This document shows, in pieces, positions 19,044 to 28,334 of a DNA stretch of 64,000 nucleotides. The position numbers and the translations under genes were made by a program. Each line of letters begins with the position of its first letter. Within the stretch, counting starts at the first letter, position 1. The notes under the pieces are model-generated. The model searched no databases. It worked only from the letters and a program-made list of their open reading frames with translations, and had not been told where the DNA came from. The DNA is from Acinetobacter kanungonis (lineage in GTDB: Bacteria; Pseudomonadota; Gammaproteobacteria; Pseudomonadales; Moraxellaceae), in the NCBI RefSeq assembly GCF_009939195.1, contig NZ_JAACKC010000004.1, forward strand, positions 326,541 through 390,540, in the 5' to 3' direction.

Positions 19044-19956
19044 AAGGCACCATCATATTGACTGCATTTTTTTGCACTGAAATATGTAAAGGCGGACGCA
19101 TTTCCACAATTTCACCATCAATTGCTACAGTGAGTTTATCGCGTCGGGAATAGACGTTTACCTCATCTGCGGAAAAACTATAAACATTCGGTGCTTTTTC
19201 TAGCTGACCACGGATCAACTGTAAAAGCATACGAAATAGCGTCAGCTTATCACTTTTTGCAACCACCACACCTGCAACTTGCCCCTGCTCTGCGCATTTG
19301 GCAATCCGCAATTTCATTTCTTCTAACTGCAACTGATTATTGCCAAAAAAGATGAGCGGTGTTTTCACAGGATACGTTTTTCCATCGACCTCAACTTCAA
19401 GTTTTAACTCTTTACGGTCTCGGATCAGCACTGCCAAACCCGAAGTATAAGCATGCAAAGGAAAACGCCCGAACTTGGCATTGTACTGTTCACGACGTTG
19501 AATAAATAAAGGATATAAACCTAAGCTTGCATTGTTTAAGTAAATTTGATCATTAATTTTTGCGACATGAATCGGGCGTTGTTGCCCCGTGGCAATCACA
19601 GCTGCGGCTTGCATAATCTCAAGCGGAATATTTAACACCCGAGCAACATAATTGAATGTGCCTAAAGGAAGAATCCCTAAAGGAATATTGCTGCCCATCA
19701 ACGCTTTCGCAACCGCGTTTAAGGTGCCATCTCCCCCAGCGGCAACTATGACCCCTTTAGCATCTGCAAATTGATGACGTTGAATAATTGATTGCATCAA
19801 AGCAGGAAAATCTTTTTGTTCACCCAGCTCGAAAGCCTGAATTTCAAAACCGTGTTCAGTGAAATATGTCAGCAATTGTTCGTAGACTTCTTCTTTATTG
19901 CTGGCATGAAAACCAGAGCGTGCATTGTAAATAATGGAGAGAGGTTTTAAAGTCAT
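19024..19956 (-). CDS. YegS/DagK-type lipid kinase
   Basis: The 310-residue protein belongs to the DAGK catalytic family: N-terminal IIYNARSG (nucleotide contact), the diagnostic AAGGDGTLNAVAKAL, LPLGTFNYVARVLNIP and a C-terminal beta-sandwich ending VAIDGEIVEMRPP. Family members phosphorylate diacylglycerol, phosphatidylglycerol or sphingoid lipids using ATP. The substrate cannot be read from sequence. It is unrelated in fold to DgkA at 14393-14767. It is upstream partner of the phosphoesterase gene (20-base overlap). Confidence 0.85.
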   Translation of the reverse strand: MTLKPLSIIYNARSGFHASNKEEVYEQLLTYFTEHGFEIQAFELGEQKDFPALMQSIIQRHQFADAKGVIVAAGGDGTLNAVAKALMGSNIPLGILPLGTFNYVARVLNIPLEIMQAAAVIATGQQRPIHVAKINDQIYLNNASLGLYPLFIQRREQYNAKFGRFPLHAYTSGLAVLIRDRKELKLEVEVDGKTYPVKTPLIFFGNNQLQLEEMKLRIAKCAEQGQVAGVVVAKSDKLTLFRMLLQLIRGQLEKAPNVYSFSADEVNVYSRRDKLTVAIDGEIVEMRPPLHISVQKNAVNMMVPYAAASV

Positions 19957-20369
19957 GCAAGCGATTCACTTCTATGAAGTATTTGCTCTAATTTTGTCCA
20001 ATTTATCATCAATTAACAATGCCCTTATGCAAAATTCAAATTACCACCATTTATTTAATCAATAATAATTCTCATAAAAAAAATACTCATAAGTTATTGT
20101 AAATAAATAAAATAATTAAAATAAATGACCCTCATAAACAAAATAAATATAAAGATTAATTCAACTCAACAAATTTAAATAATTGATTTATATAATAAAA
20201 ACTAAAGTCCAATACAAATTATCAATAGCTACAAGTAGATAGGGGTGTCTTATTTTTTTCATCATTTTGTGCTTTAATACTGCCACTTTTTTTTACTTTC
20301 ATCTAGGTAACCTGATTACTTAGATTGTACTTTGTGCAAAATTTGTACACTTTTAAGATAGGCCTCACC
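19957..20369. other. AT-rich divergent region upstream of pckG
   Basis: This is 413 bases, extremely A/T-rich from about 20030 to 20230, with no coding signal. It separates the lipid-kinase gene from pckG. A stretch at about 20052-20070 resembles a Fur box only weakly. No hairpin or clear promoter box could be settled. Confidence 0.45.
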
Positions 20370-22214
20370 ATGACCCAAGTGAACGCACCAGAATTCGTTC
20401 GTCACCCTAAGCTTATTGCATGGGTTGAAGAAATTGCGAAATTAACCAAACCAGCAAAGATTGAATGGTGTGACGGCAGCGAAGAAGAATATCAACGTCT
20501 TATCGACTTGATGATCGCTAACGGCACTATGCAAGCTTTAAACCAAGAAAAACACCCTGGTTCTTATCTTGCAAATTCTGACCCTTCTGACGTTGCTCGT
20601 GTTGAAGGTCGTACTTATATCTGTTCTGAAAAAGAAGAAGATGCCGGTGCGACAAACAACTGGGAAGCTCCTGCAGAAATGCGCGCTCGTTTAAATGGTT
20701 TATTTGACGGTGCTATGCAAGGTCGTACAATGTACGTTGTTCCTTTCTCTATGGGTCCTTTGGGCAGCCACATTGCACACATTGGTATCGAATTAACAGA
20801 CTCTCCTTACGTTGCCGTAAGCATGTCTAAAATGGCACGTATGGGTAAAGCCGTTTATGACGTTCTTGGCACTGATGGCGAGTACATCCCTTGCGTACAC
20901 ACAGTAGGTGCTCCGCTTGCTGAAGGTGAAAAAGACGTTGCATGGCCATGCAACCCTGAAAAATATATCGTACATTACCCAGAAACTCGTGAGATTTGGT
21001 CTTACGGTTCTGGCTACGGCGGCAACGCATTATTGGGTAAAAAATGCTTAGCTCTCCGTATTGCATCTGCAATGGGTCGTGAACAAGGTTGGTTAGCAGA
21101 ACACATGCTGATCCTTGGCGTGACTAATCCACAAGGTGAAAAACACTACATCGCAGCAGCATTCCCTTCTGCATGTGGTAAAACCAACTTTGCTATGTTG
21201 ATTCCACCAGCAGGCTACGAAGGCTGGAAAATTGAAACTGTAGGTGACGATATTGCTTGGATCAAACCAGGTGAAGATGGTCGCTTATATGCAATTAACC
21301 CAGAAGCTGGTTTCTTCGGTGTTGCACCTGGTACAAATACCAAGACTAACCCAAACTGTATGGCTACACTTCACAAAAACGTGATCTATACCAACGTTGC
21401 TGTAACTGACAATGGTGAAGTATGGTGGGAAGGCCTTTCTAAAGAAGCACCTGCAAACCTGACCAACTGGAAAGGTCAACCGCATACAGGTACTGAAAAA
21501 GCAGCTCATCCAAATGCACGCTTTACTGTTGCTGCAGGTCAATGCCCTTCTATTGACGCTGACTGGGAAAATCCAGCAGGTGTTCCAATTTCTGCGTTCA
21601 TCTTCGGTGGTCGTCGTGCAGACACAGTTCCATTAATCTCAGAAGCATTTGACTGGGTTGATGGCGTGTACAAAGCTGCAACGATGGGTTCTGAAACTAC
21701 TGCTGCTGCTGTTGGTCAACAAGGTATTGTTCGTCGCGATCCGTTTGCTATGCTTCCGTTCGCGGGTTACAATATGGCAGATTACTTCTCTCACTGGTTA
21801 GAACTTGGTGAAGAAGTTGAAGCGAAAGCAAAAGCTGCTGGCAACAAACTTCCTGGTATCTACAACGTGAACTGGTTCCGTCGTGATGCTGAAGGTAACT
21901 TTGTATGGCCTGGTTTCGGTCAAAACATGCGTGTTCTTGAGTGGATCATCGATCGTTGTGAAGGTCGTGCAAGCGCTGTTGAAACACCAATTGGCTTAGT
22001 ACCAACTTATGAACAGTTAAACTGGACGGGTTCAGACTTCACCAAAGAACAGTTTGAGCTTGTAACTTCTCAAGATAAAGATCAATGGATCAAAGAAATT
22101 GAGAGCCACACAGAATTGTTCAATCAATTAGGTGATCGCCTACCAGCAGCACTAAAAGCGCGTCAAAACGAACTTTTAGCTGCGGTTAAAGCAGCAGTTA
22201 AGCAATCTGCTTAA
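20370..22214 (+). CDS. pckG: Phosphoenolpyruvate carboxykinase (GTP)
   Basis: The open frame reaches a TTG at 20325, but I choose the ATG at 20370 ([13 protein letters not shown]) behind AGGCC. This gives 614 residues, the normal length for GTP-type PEPCK; the 15 extra residues read like leader. Diagnostic features are the P-loop [13 protein letters not shown] with its reactive cysteine, the metal-binding VGDDIAW, the R-loop area and the guanine-binding [11 protein letters not shown]. The enzyme converts oxaloacetate plus GTP to PEP, CO2 and GDP, the first step of gluconeogenesis, important for growth on organic acids, as is usual in Acinetobacter. It is a single gene closed by a strong terminator. 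Confidence 0.97.
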   Translation: MTQVNAPEFVRHPKLIAWVEEIAKLTKPAKIEWCDGSEEEYQRLIDLMIANGTMQALNQEKHPGSYLANSDPSDVARVEGRTYICSEKEEDAGATNNWEAPAEMRARLNGLFDGAMQGRTMYVVPFSMGPLGSHIAHIGIELTDSPYVAVSMSKMARMGKAVYDVLGTDGEYIPCVHTVGAPLAEGEKDVAWPCNPEKYIVHYPETREIWSYGSGYGGNALLGKKCLALRIASAMGREQGWLAEHMLILGVTNPQGEKHYIAAAFPSACGKTNFAMLIPPAGYEGWKIETVGDDIAWIKPGEDGRLYAINPEAGFFGVAPGTNTKTNPNCMATLHKNVIYTNVAVTDNGEVWWEGLSKEAPANLTNWKGQPHTGTEKAAHPNARFTVAAGQCPSIDADWENPAGVPISAFIFGGRRADTVPLISEAFDWVDGVYKAATMGSETTAAAVGQQGIVRRDPFAMLPFAGYNMADYFSHWLELGEEVEAKAKAAGNKLPGIYNVNWFRRDAEGNFVWPGFGQNMRVLEWIIDRCEGRASAVETPIGLVPTYEQLNWTGSDFTKEQFELVTSQDKDQWIKEIESHTELFNQLGDRLPAALKARQNELLAAVKAAVKQSA

Positions 22215-22228
22215 TTCAGCTAAAAATT

Positions 22229-22256
22229 AAAAAAGGTCGCATATGCGACCTTTTTT
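22229..22256. terminator. Bidirectional terminator, pckG and glpD
   Basis: Arms AAAGGTCGC and GCGACCTTT around ATAT with A6 and T6, between the convergent pckG and glpD genes. Confidence 0.88.
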
Positions 22257-22279
22257 ATTCTCGTCTTTTTTAATACCAA

Positions 22280-23791
22280 CTACGCTGCCTTTTCTTGTGC
22301 ACGACGCTTATGTAGCTTAATCAGATATTCATCCAATTGAGCAATCTGATCTTGGCTAAATTTCAAATAAAGTTTGCTACGGCGTTTTAAAATATCGTCA
22401 CTACTCACCGCCCATTCCTGAGCCACCAGATAATCCACTTCTTGTTGATATAACCCATGTCCAAAGTGCTGCCCTAATGCCGCAATACTTTCACAGCCAT
22501 TCAACATCTTCCAGACCCGCGAACCATAACCATGGATCCAGCGCTTCGCAAGTAATGGCGGCACCTCTGGAATACGCTGCTGCAACTCATCCAGCAAACG
22601 TGTCTCATCGAAAAAGTTTTCCCCACCAGGCAGTAATGCTTTTGCCGTCCAATCAGGTTTCAACTTGTGAAAGAAGGGTTTGAGTTGATGCATGGCAGAT
22701 TCAGCCAATTTACGATAAGTCGTAAGCTTTCCACCATAGACTGAAAGCAGCGGCGCAGATTGCTCTTGAGAAAGCACCAAGGTGTAATCACGGGTCATGG
22801 CAGATGGATTATCCGATTCATCATCACACAAAGGACGTACACCGGAATAGGTCGAAATAATATCCTCATGGGTCAGTTGCTGCTGAAAATGACTATTCAT
22901 AACCTTCAATAAGTAATCAATTTCACCTTCAGTAATTTCTACCTGATCCGCATTCCCCAAATAACGCTGGTCTGTGGTGCCAATTAAGGTGTATTCATCC
23001 AAATATGGAATCGCGAAAACAATACGTTGATCGTCATTTTGCAGAATAAAGGCCTTATCTCCCGCATAAATCTTCGGCACAATAATATGACTGCCTTGAA
23101 TCAAGCGAATCATATAGGCGGCTTTCATCTGCAAGTCTTGCTGGATAAACTGAGTCACCCAAGGTCCTGCTGCATTCACCAATACTTTGGCACGCACCGT
23201 AAAGCTACTCTGTGCATTTTGTAGCTGTACCGTCCACGCATTTTGCTCGACCTGTGCAGCAAGACAACGTGTACGTGTTTGAATACTTGCGCCATGCTCA
23301 CGCGCTTGCATGGCATTCGCAATCACCAGACGTGCATCATCTACAGCACAATCCGAATACTCAAATCCTTTCACTATTTCTGGCTTGAACAGACTGGTTT
23401 CTGGATCGAAATCTACCAGATTCGAGCCTGCTAACTTTTCCCGCTTACCCAAATGATCATAGAAAAACAAACCCGTCCGAATCAGCCATGCGGGACGTAA
23501 ATGTGGACGGTGCGGCATAATAAAACGCATGGCACGAATTAGATGTGGTGCCTTTGCCATCAGCACTTCACGCTCCGCCAAAGCCTCTCGAACCAAGCGG
23601 AACTCTTTATGCTCTAAATAACGCAAACCACCATGGATTAATTTACTGCTGGTAGAAGACGTGTGACTGGCTAAATCATCTTTTTCACACAACAAAACAG
23701 ATAAACCTCGTCCCGCAGCATCGGCAGCAATACCAACACCATTGATCCCTCCACCAATCACCACTAGGTCATATGTACGATGTTGATCCAT
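22280..23791 (-). CDS. glpD: Aerobic glycerol-3-phosphate dehydrogenase
   Basis: The 503-residue flavoprotein starts at ATG 23791 behind a full AGGAGG. The FAD-binding Rossmann motif is VVIGGGINGVGIAADAA; SSTSSKLIHGGLRYLE is the GlpD/FAD-G3PDH signature. The substrate region VLVNAAGPW, the DQRYLG strand, and the C-terminal helical cap follow. GlpD is a peripheral inner-membrane enzyme that oxidises glycerol-3-phosphate to dihydroxyacetone phosphate and feeds electrons to ubiquinone. No glpK, glpF or glpR is adjacent, so it stands alone. Confidence 0.96.
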   Translation of the reverse strand: MDQHRTYDLVVIGGGINGVGIAADAAGRGLSVLLCEKDDLASHTSSTSSKLIHGGLRYLEHKEFRLVREALAEREVLMAKAPHLIRAMRFIMPHRPHLRPAWLIRTGLFFYDHLGKREKLAGSNLVDFDPETSLFKPEIVKGFEYSDCAVDDARLVIANAMQAREHGASIQTRTRCLAAQVEQNAWTVQLQNAQSSFTVRAKVLVNAAGPWVTQFIQQDLQMKAAYMIRLIQGSHIIVPKIYAGDKAFILQNDDQRIVFAIPYLDEYTLIGTTDQRYLGNADQVEITEGEIDYLLKVMNSHFQQQLTHEDIISTYSGVRPLCDDESDNPSAMTRDYTLVLSQEQSAPLLSVYGGKLTTYRKLAESAMHQLKPFFHKLKPDWTAKALLPGGENFFDETRLLDELQQRIPEVPPLLAKRWIHGYGSRVWKMLNGCESIAALGQHFGHGLYQQEVDYLVAQEWAVSSDDILKRRSKLYLKFSQDQIAQLDEYLIKLHKRRAQEKAA

Positions 23792-24127
23792 ATTCAGGTT
23801 CCTCCTATTCTGCGTGCTTTAAGCAACATTTATTTGTTATTTATTCTTTCCTCAATCCTAACAGAAAACTCAAATCCCCTGAGATGAATTGTCCAACCAA
23901 GATGGTTAAATTGAATTTTTTTGTCTCAAAAGCTTTCTCTTGCTCAGCCACCGTTGATATTCACCATCTGCCCAGCATTTATACGATTCATCACCCGGCC
24001 TAAGACTAATGTCGAATGCAGACTCAATCGCATCGGCGTATAAAAGATATGTGAAAAGTAACATATCTCCCCTTTTTCAAAATACATATTTTTAAGTTTT
24101 TCTCTCCCATCTGAAGAATTTAAAAGA
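23792..24127. other. Divergent region, glpD and kgtP-like gene
   Basis: These 336 bases contain the two promoters and no coding signal. I could not settle promoter boxes or operators by eye. Confidence 0.4.
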
Positions 24128-25477
24128 ATGTGTTTTGCCACAGCTTTGGAATTTCCTGTGTCAAACTCATCCCCACAAAGTGCTCAGACGCCATTTGATC
24201 GAAAAACGCGTTTTAAATCCATTTTAGGTGGTTCAGCGGGTAATCTGGTCGAATGGTACGACTGGTATGTCTATGCTGCCTTTACCTTGTATTTTGCCCC
24301 TGTTTTCTTCCCTGAAGGCAATGAAACCGTCAAGCTGTTACAAGCAGCAGCCGTATTTGCTCTAGGCTTCCTCATGCGCCCTATTGGTGCCTGGATTATG
24401 GGCATCTATGCAGACCGTAAGGGGCGTAAAGCTGGTTTAACGCTCTCTGTATCCTTGATGTGTATCGGCTCATTGATGATTGCCTGCGCCCCATCTTATG
24501 ACACTGCGGGTATGTTAGCTCCCGCAATTCTCTTGTTTGCACGACTCTTGCAAGGTCTCAGTGTCGGTGGAGAATATGGTTCCAGTGCCACCTATCTGAC
24601 CGAAATGGCAGGTAAAAACCATCGTGGATTTTTCTCTAGCTTTCAGTATGTGACCTTAATTTCAGGGCAGCTGATTGCGCTGTGTGTACTGATTATTTTG
24701 CAACACACGCTTTCGGAAGAAGCCCTGCATGCTTGGGGATGGCGTGTTCCCTTCCTGATTGGCGCCATGCTGGCGATTGTGGTGTTCTGGATTCGTCGTG
24801 GCTTGGTTGAAACCCAATCATCCAAACAAGCACAGGAACAAGCCAAACAAGGTGGACCAAAATCAGGAGCTATCGAGTTATTTACCAAGCATCCTAAAGC
24901 AGCTTTTACCGTGATTATGCTGACGGCTGGCGGAACACTTGCCTTTAACACCTTCACCACTTATCTACAAAAATACTTGGTAAATACCTCGGGGTTTGAC
25001 AAAAGTACCGCCACTGAAATTACCACGGCAGCCATCTTTATTTTTATGCTGATTCAACCTGCGGTAGGTGCCTTGTCCGATAAAATCGGACGCAAGCCAA
25101 TTATGATTGCCTTCGGTATTTGCGGGGTACTGTTTACCGTACCGATTTTCAATCGTTTAGGCACCACCACAGATGCCACCACGGCATTCTTACTGTGTAT
25201 GAGTGGCATGATTATTGTCACAGGATACACCGCCATTAACGCTGTGGTGAAAGCTGAATTATTTCCACCGCATATTCGTGCCTTAGGTGTTGCGCTACCT
25301 TATGCGATTGCCAATACTATTTTTGGCGGTACAGCAGAATTAGTGGCTTTAAGCTTTAAAAATGCAGGACATGAAAGTTACTTCTTCTACTATATTACGT
25401 TCATGATTGGTCTCTCACTGATCACCTATATCTTCATGAAAGACACCAAAAAACATAGTCTGATCACTGACCATTAA
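24128..25477 (+). CDS. kgtP: MHS-family alpha-ketoglutarate/H+ symporter, KgtP-like
   Basis: The 449-residue protein has 12 predicted membrane segments and the MFS loop motif DRKGRKAGLT between segments 2 and 3. The run NLVEWYDWYVYAAFTLYFAP, the loop RLLQGLSVGGEYGSSATYL, FFSSFQYVTLISGQL and the repeat motif SDKIGRKP closely resemble E. coli KgtP along the whole length. It probably brings 2-oxoglutarate, or a similar dicarboxylate, into the cell with protons. The ATG at 24128 has AAAAGA upstream; a GTG at codon 11 (MSNSSPQ) with GGAA in front is an equally good start. A GC-rich terminator follows at 25499. Confidence 0.88.
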   Translation: MCFATALEFPVSNSSPQSAQTPFDRKTRFKSILGGSAGNLVEWYDWYVYAAFTLYFAPVFFPEGNETVKLLQAAAVFALGFLMRPIGAWIMGIYADRKGRKAGLTLSVSLMCIGSLMIACAPSYDTAGMLAPAILLFARLLQGLSVGGEYGSSATYLTEMAGKNHRGFFSSFQYVTLISGQLIALCVLIILQHTLSEEALHAWGWRVPFLIGAMLAIVVFWIRRGLVETQSSKQAQEQAKQGGPKSGAIELFTKHPKAAFTVIMLTAGGTLAFNTFTTYLQKYLVNTSGFDKSTATEITTAAIFIFMLIQPAVGALSDKIGRKPIMIAFGICGVLFTVPIFNRLGTTTDATTAFLLCMSGMIIVTGYTAINAVVKAELFPPHIRALGVALPYAIANTIFGGTAELVALSFKNAGHESYFFYYITFMIGLSLITYIFMKDTKKHSLITDH

Positions 25478-25498
25478 ACACTAAAAATAAGCACGGAC

Positions 25499-25535
25499 GA
25501 CCCGCCTTTATTTTGTTACAGGCGGGTCCTTTTAC
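25499..25535 (+). terminator. Terminator of kgtP-like gene
   Basis: Arms GACCCGCCT and AGGCGGGTC around a 12-base loop, then CTTTTACTTT; the T tract is interrupted. Confidence 0.65.
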
Positions 25536-25606
25536 TTTGAACTACATCGTTATTTTCACAGGCTTATGGCATACTGTGCGCAAGAATAAAACACGGAACT
25601 TTCACG

Positions 25607-26038
25607 ATGAAAAAAACGTTTCAATTTTTAGGGCTTGGTTTTATCGCTTTGGGACTTGCAGCCTGCCAAAGCACTCCCCAACAGTATAATGGTCAAGTCG
25701 GTTACCGTGTAGAAAGCCAAACTGCGGACTCAGCAACCCTCGCCTATACCCTTGCTGGTCGTCAAAATCAGGACTTGGATGCGAAAAAACTGCAACGTGC
25801 CTGCCAAAAAGTTTTAGGCACCAATAAAACCTTTAAACTGCAAATCTTAAGTGTGAATGAAGTTGCGAATCCTGCTGCTGTGACCTCTGACAGTTATGGT
25901 CGCCAAATTGGTAACTCACGTACTTCTATTGGTCTGAGCAATACGCCAGACCTGCATAATGGTGAAGATTATGCGACACGTCAGGCTTTAGAGGCCCGCC
26001 CAAGTACTTTGCGTATTGTGCGTTATAGCTGCTCATAA
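25607..26038 (+). CDS. Small predicted lipoprotein, unknown function
   Basis: The 143-residue protein starts at ATG 25607 behind GGAA. It has a lipoprotein signal peptide with lipobox LAAC (Cys20), no outer-membrane-avoidance Asp at +2 (Gln instead), so the outer membrane is the likely site. The mature part has two more cysteines (about residues 65 and 142), which may pair. I do not recognise a domain. It is convergent with the methyltransferase gene across a 14-bp-stem hairpin. Confidence 0.72.
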   Translation: MKKTFQFLGLGFIALGLAACQSTPQQYNGQVGYRVESQTADSATLAYTLAGRQNQDLDAKKLQRACQKVLGTNKTFKLQILSVNEVANPAAVTSDSYGRQIGNSRTSIGLSNTPDLHNGEDYATRQALEARPSTLRIVRYSCS

Positions 26039-26047
26039 AGCATCATG

Positions 26048-26080
26048 TTATAAGACGCTATGCATTATAGCGTCTTATAA
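26048..26080. terminator. Long-stem hairpin between convergent genes
   Basis: Fourteen-base arms beginning TTATAAGACGC and ending GCGTCTTATAA enclose GCATT. The right arm overlaps the last codons of the methyltransferase gene. It probably terminates the lipoprotein gene; on the minus strand the T tract is poor. Confidence 0.65.
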
Positions 26081-26733
26081 AAACTGACATTACGAAACTC
26101 TTTCGCTTCATCTAAGTCAGGCCAAGTTGTCGCGCTACGTTCCTCAATTTTCATATATTGGGGATGACTAAAGTTTTTCACGCGACTATCTGCCACCCAA
26201 ACTTCGGGGGCAAATTTTAAGAATTCATCTAGAAAAAAGCGGTTACATTGGTCATATAAGACATCTGCTGCCAACAACACATCGACCTGTTCCGATTGGT
26301 ACAAATCGTCTAAATATTCCAATTCGACCTGATTTAAAATCGCATTCTCCTTGCACGATGCCAAACTCACTTTGTCGATATCGCAGCAAATGACGCGTTT
26401 CGCACCCGCTATTTTGGCAGCAATCGCAACTACACCTGAACCTGCACCAAAGTCCAGCACGACTTTATCTTTTACATGATGCGGCTCGGCCAATAGCCAC
26501 TGTGCCATTGCCAGCCCCGAAGCCCAGCAAAATATCCAGTACGGCGTTTCATTCCAAATACGACGAATCACCTCATCATCTAGCCGATCTGTCGGAAATA
26601 CGGGTGGAATTAGCCACAAAGAAATGGTAGTTTCTGGCAACTGTTGTGCCAATAACTCCGCCTGAGGAATCACCTCATGCAGTGCATCCAATAAATGTTG
26701 TGGTGCTTTCGCCATTTGAAAAGTACAGCTCAT
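26065..26733 (-). CDS. Class I SAM methyltransferase, ETF-beta lysine methyltransferase (METTL20) type
   Basis: The 222-residue protein shows the seven-beta-strand methyltransferase core: motif I VVLDFGAGSGVVAIAAKIAGA, acidic motif II CCDID, and the LLAADVLYD strand. The preceding PYWIFCWASGLAMAQWLL is shared with the METTL20/ETFBKMT group, which methylates lysines of the electron-transfer flavoprotein beta subunit in mitochondria and some bacteria. The ribosomal-protein methyltransferase PrmA group is the nearest alternative. It is cytosolic and monocistronic; the target is inferred from family only. Confidence 0.72.
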   Translation of the reverse strand: MSCTFQMAKAPQHLLDALHEVIPQAELLAQQLPETTISLWLIPPVFPTDRLDDEVIRRIWNETPYWIFCWASGLAMAQWLLAEPHHVKDKVVLDFGAGSGVVAIAAKIAGAKRVICCDIDKVSLASCKENAILNQVELEYLDDLYQSEQVDVLLAADVLYDQCNRFFLDEFLKFAPEVWVADSRVKNFSHPQYMKIEERSATTWPDLDEAKEFRNVSFYKTL

Positions 26734-26977
26734 TAAATTTAAAAACCTTTAACGCTATGCAAAATATGCATCGTTCAGCAACACCGAGTCGTATTGAAAC
26801 TGCCATTTAAATACGGATCACCGCTATCGCTTAAATCAACAGATCAGGCGATCATAATCCAGCTTCGCATGACTGAAAAGTAATAATCCGTATAGCAAAA
26901 CTGCACCATCACTCAAGGTGGCTTGAACAGAGGATTTTGACTAAGCCTATAATTCACCTAGATGAAATTTCTCCCAT

Positions 26978-27013
26978 AAAAAAAGCTGTATAGTTTGATG
27001 CTATACAGCTTTT
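26978..27013 (-). terminator. folD terminator
   Basis: Arms AAAAGCTGTATAG and CTATACAGCTTTT around a 7-base loop, with a T7 run on the minus strand, 20 bases past the folD stop. Confidence 0.87.
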
Positions 27014-27032
27014 AAGAAGTGGACTTACAACA

Positions 27033-27881
27033 TTAACCTAATGCTTTCTCAGCCGCTTCCACTGTTTGACGAATCAAAGTCGTAATGGTCATCGGGCCTA
27101 CACCGCCAGGAACAGGTGTATAAGCAGATGCAATCTCTTCAATACCCATCAACTGGATATCACCTACACCACCGCCATCACGTGGATGGAAGCCAGCATC
27201 AACTACAACAGCACCTTGCTTGATCCAGTCTTTTTGAATCAATTCAGCTTTACCCACGGCACCCACAATAATATCGGCTTGTTTAACAAACTCAGCAAGG
27301 TTTTGGGTACGAGAATGGCAAATCGTTACGGTAGCATTCGCTTCCAATAACATCGCAGCCATTGGTTTACCCAAAATTGCAGAACGACCCACAACCACAG
27401 CATGTTTGCCTGCAATTTCAATGTTGTTTGCTTTAAGGATTGTCATGATGCCTGCTGGAGTTGCAGAACCATATGCCGCCTCACCCATTGCCATACGACC
27501 AAAACCAAGGCAAGTCACACCATCCACATCTTTTTCTAAAGCAATGGCATCGAAACACGCACGCTCATCAATTTGCGCAGGCACTGGGTGCTGCAACAAA
27601 ATACCGTGCACATCTGGATTCGCATTCAATTTTTCAATTTCAGCCAATAATTGCTCGGTTGTGGTCTCTTTCGGAAGCTCAACTTTTAATGAATCCATAC
27701 CTACACGACGGCAGGCATTACCCTTCATACGCACGTAAGTCGCTGATGCACCATCGTCACCGACCAAAATCGTTGCCAAAATTGGGGTACGACCTGATTT
27801 TGCTTTTAACGCTTCAACACGTGTTAACAAGTCAGTTTCAATTTGTTTAGCCAACGCACGACCATCTAAAACTAATGCCAC
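27033..27881 (-). CDS. folD: Bifunctional methylenetetrahydrofolate dehydrogenase/cyclohydrolase FolD
   Basis: The 282-residue enzyme has the catalytic-domain signature [17 protein letters not shown] with its active lysine, [13 protein letters not shown], and the NADP-binding [18 protein letters not shown]. The end is [15 protein letters not shown]. It interconverts 5,10-methylene-, 5,10-methenyl- and 10-formyl-tetrahydrofolate, supplying one-carbon units for purines and formyl-Met-tRNA. It is a single gene, transcribed away from the tRNA-Cys/tRNA-Leu pair. Confidence 0.97.
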   Translation of the reverse strand: MALVLDGRALAKQIETDLLTRVEALKAKSGRTPILATILVGDDGASATYVRMKGNACRRVGMDSLKVELPKETTTEQLLAEIEKLNANPDVHGILLQHPVPAQIDERACFDAIALEKDVDGVTCLGFGRMAMGEAAYGSATPAGIMTILKANNIEIAGKHAVVVGRSAILGKPMAAMLLEANATVTICHSRTQNLAEFVKQADIIVGAVGKAELIQKDWIKQGAVVVDAGFHPRDGGGVGDIQLMGIEEIASAYTPVPGGVGPMTITTLIRQTVEAAEKALG

Positions 27882-27988
27882 AGCACATCTCCAAGGTAGA
27901 TATGAATCAATTTTGCAAATAATACATGATTATTTAGGCAAATTTATTCTACATGCTGATTTTATGTGCATATGCACGATTTAAAGTA

Positions 27989-28016
27989 TTGTAATTTTTT
28001 TAAAGGTTGCTAATAT
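27989..28016 (+). promoter_or_regulatory. Putative promoter of tRNA-Cys/tRNA-Leu
   Basis: TTGTAA, a 16-base spacer, then TAATAT, each four of six to the sigma-70 boxes, ending 17 bases before tRNA-Cys. Confidence 0.45.
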
Positions 28017-28033
28017 GTGCATCAACAAGACAT

Positions 28034-28107
28034 GGCGGGGTGGCAGAGTGGTCATGCAGCGGACTGCAACTCCGTGTACGCCGGTTCGATTCCGACCTCC
28101 GCCTCCA
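28034..28107 (+). tRNA. tRNA-Cys (GCA)
   Basis: A 74-base tRNA: acceptor GGCGGGG pairs with the CTCCGCC end, CCA is encoded, the T loop is GTTCGATTC, and the anticodon stem-loop GGACTGCAACTCC carries GCA. It is followed after 13 bases by tRNA-Leu in the same unit. Confidence 0.95.
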
Positions 28108-28120
28108 ATCTTGTTAAAAC

Positions 28121-28206
28121 GCCCGGGTGGTGAAATAGGTAGACACAGGGGATTTAAAATCCCCCGCCCTCAAAGCGTGCCGGTTCGAGTCCGGCCCCGG
28201 GCACCA
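28121..28206 (+). tRNA. tRNA-Leu (TAA), copy 1
   Basis: An 86-base class II tRNA: acceptor GCCCGGG pairs with CCCGGGC, the anticodon stem GGGGA/TCCCC carries the loop TTTAAAA with TAA, the variable arm is long, and CCA is encoded. The sequence is identical to copy 2 at 32514-32599. Confidence 0.96.
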
Positions 28207-28240
28207 TTTTAATACTCCTTAAAATGGTGTAATAAAGAAT

Positions 28241-28261
28241 CCAGCGAAAGCTGGTTTTTTT
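28241..28261 (+). terminator. Terminator of tRNA-Cys/tRNA-Leu unit
   Basis: CCAGC and GCTGG close a GAAA tetraloop, followed by T7. Confidence 0.85.
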
Positions 28262-28334
28262 ATGTCTAAAAACTCCTCCTGCCCAATCCGTAAATCAAGC
28301 CAGCAAAGTTAAATTTCAAATAGTACAGCGTTGT

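Larger units (their letters stand above)
28121..28268 (+). repeat. Direct repeat with tRNA-Leu, unit 1
   Basis: The tRNA-Leu and its next 62 bases recur at 32514-32660. The flank differs by two substitutions and one base deletion; sequence before the tRNA is unrelated. The repeat holds a trailer hairpin (arms CACCATTTTAA and TTAAAATGGTG, 28202-28229) that includes the tRNA 3' end, and a terminator. Confidence 0.9.

Noticed and set aside
20052..20070. Fur-box-like sequence upstream of pckG and the lipid kinase
   Set aside because: Only 13 of 19 matches in a region that is nearly all A/T, and neither gene is iron-related.
28015..28212. 65-residue open frame across tRNA-Cys and tRNA-Leu
   Set aside because: It merely translates two tRNA genes.
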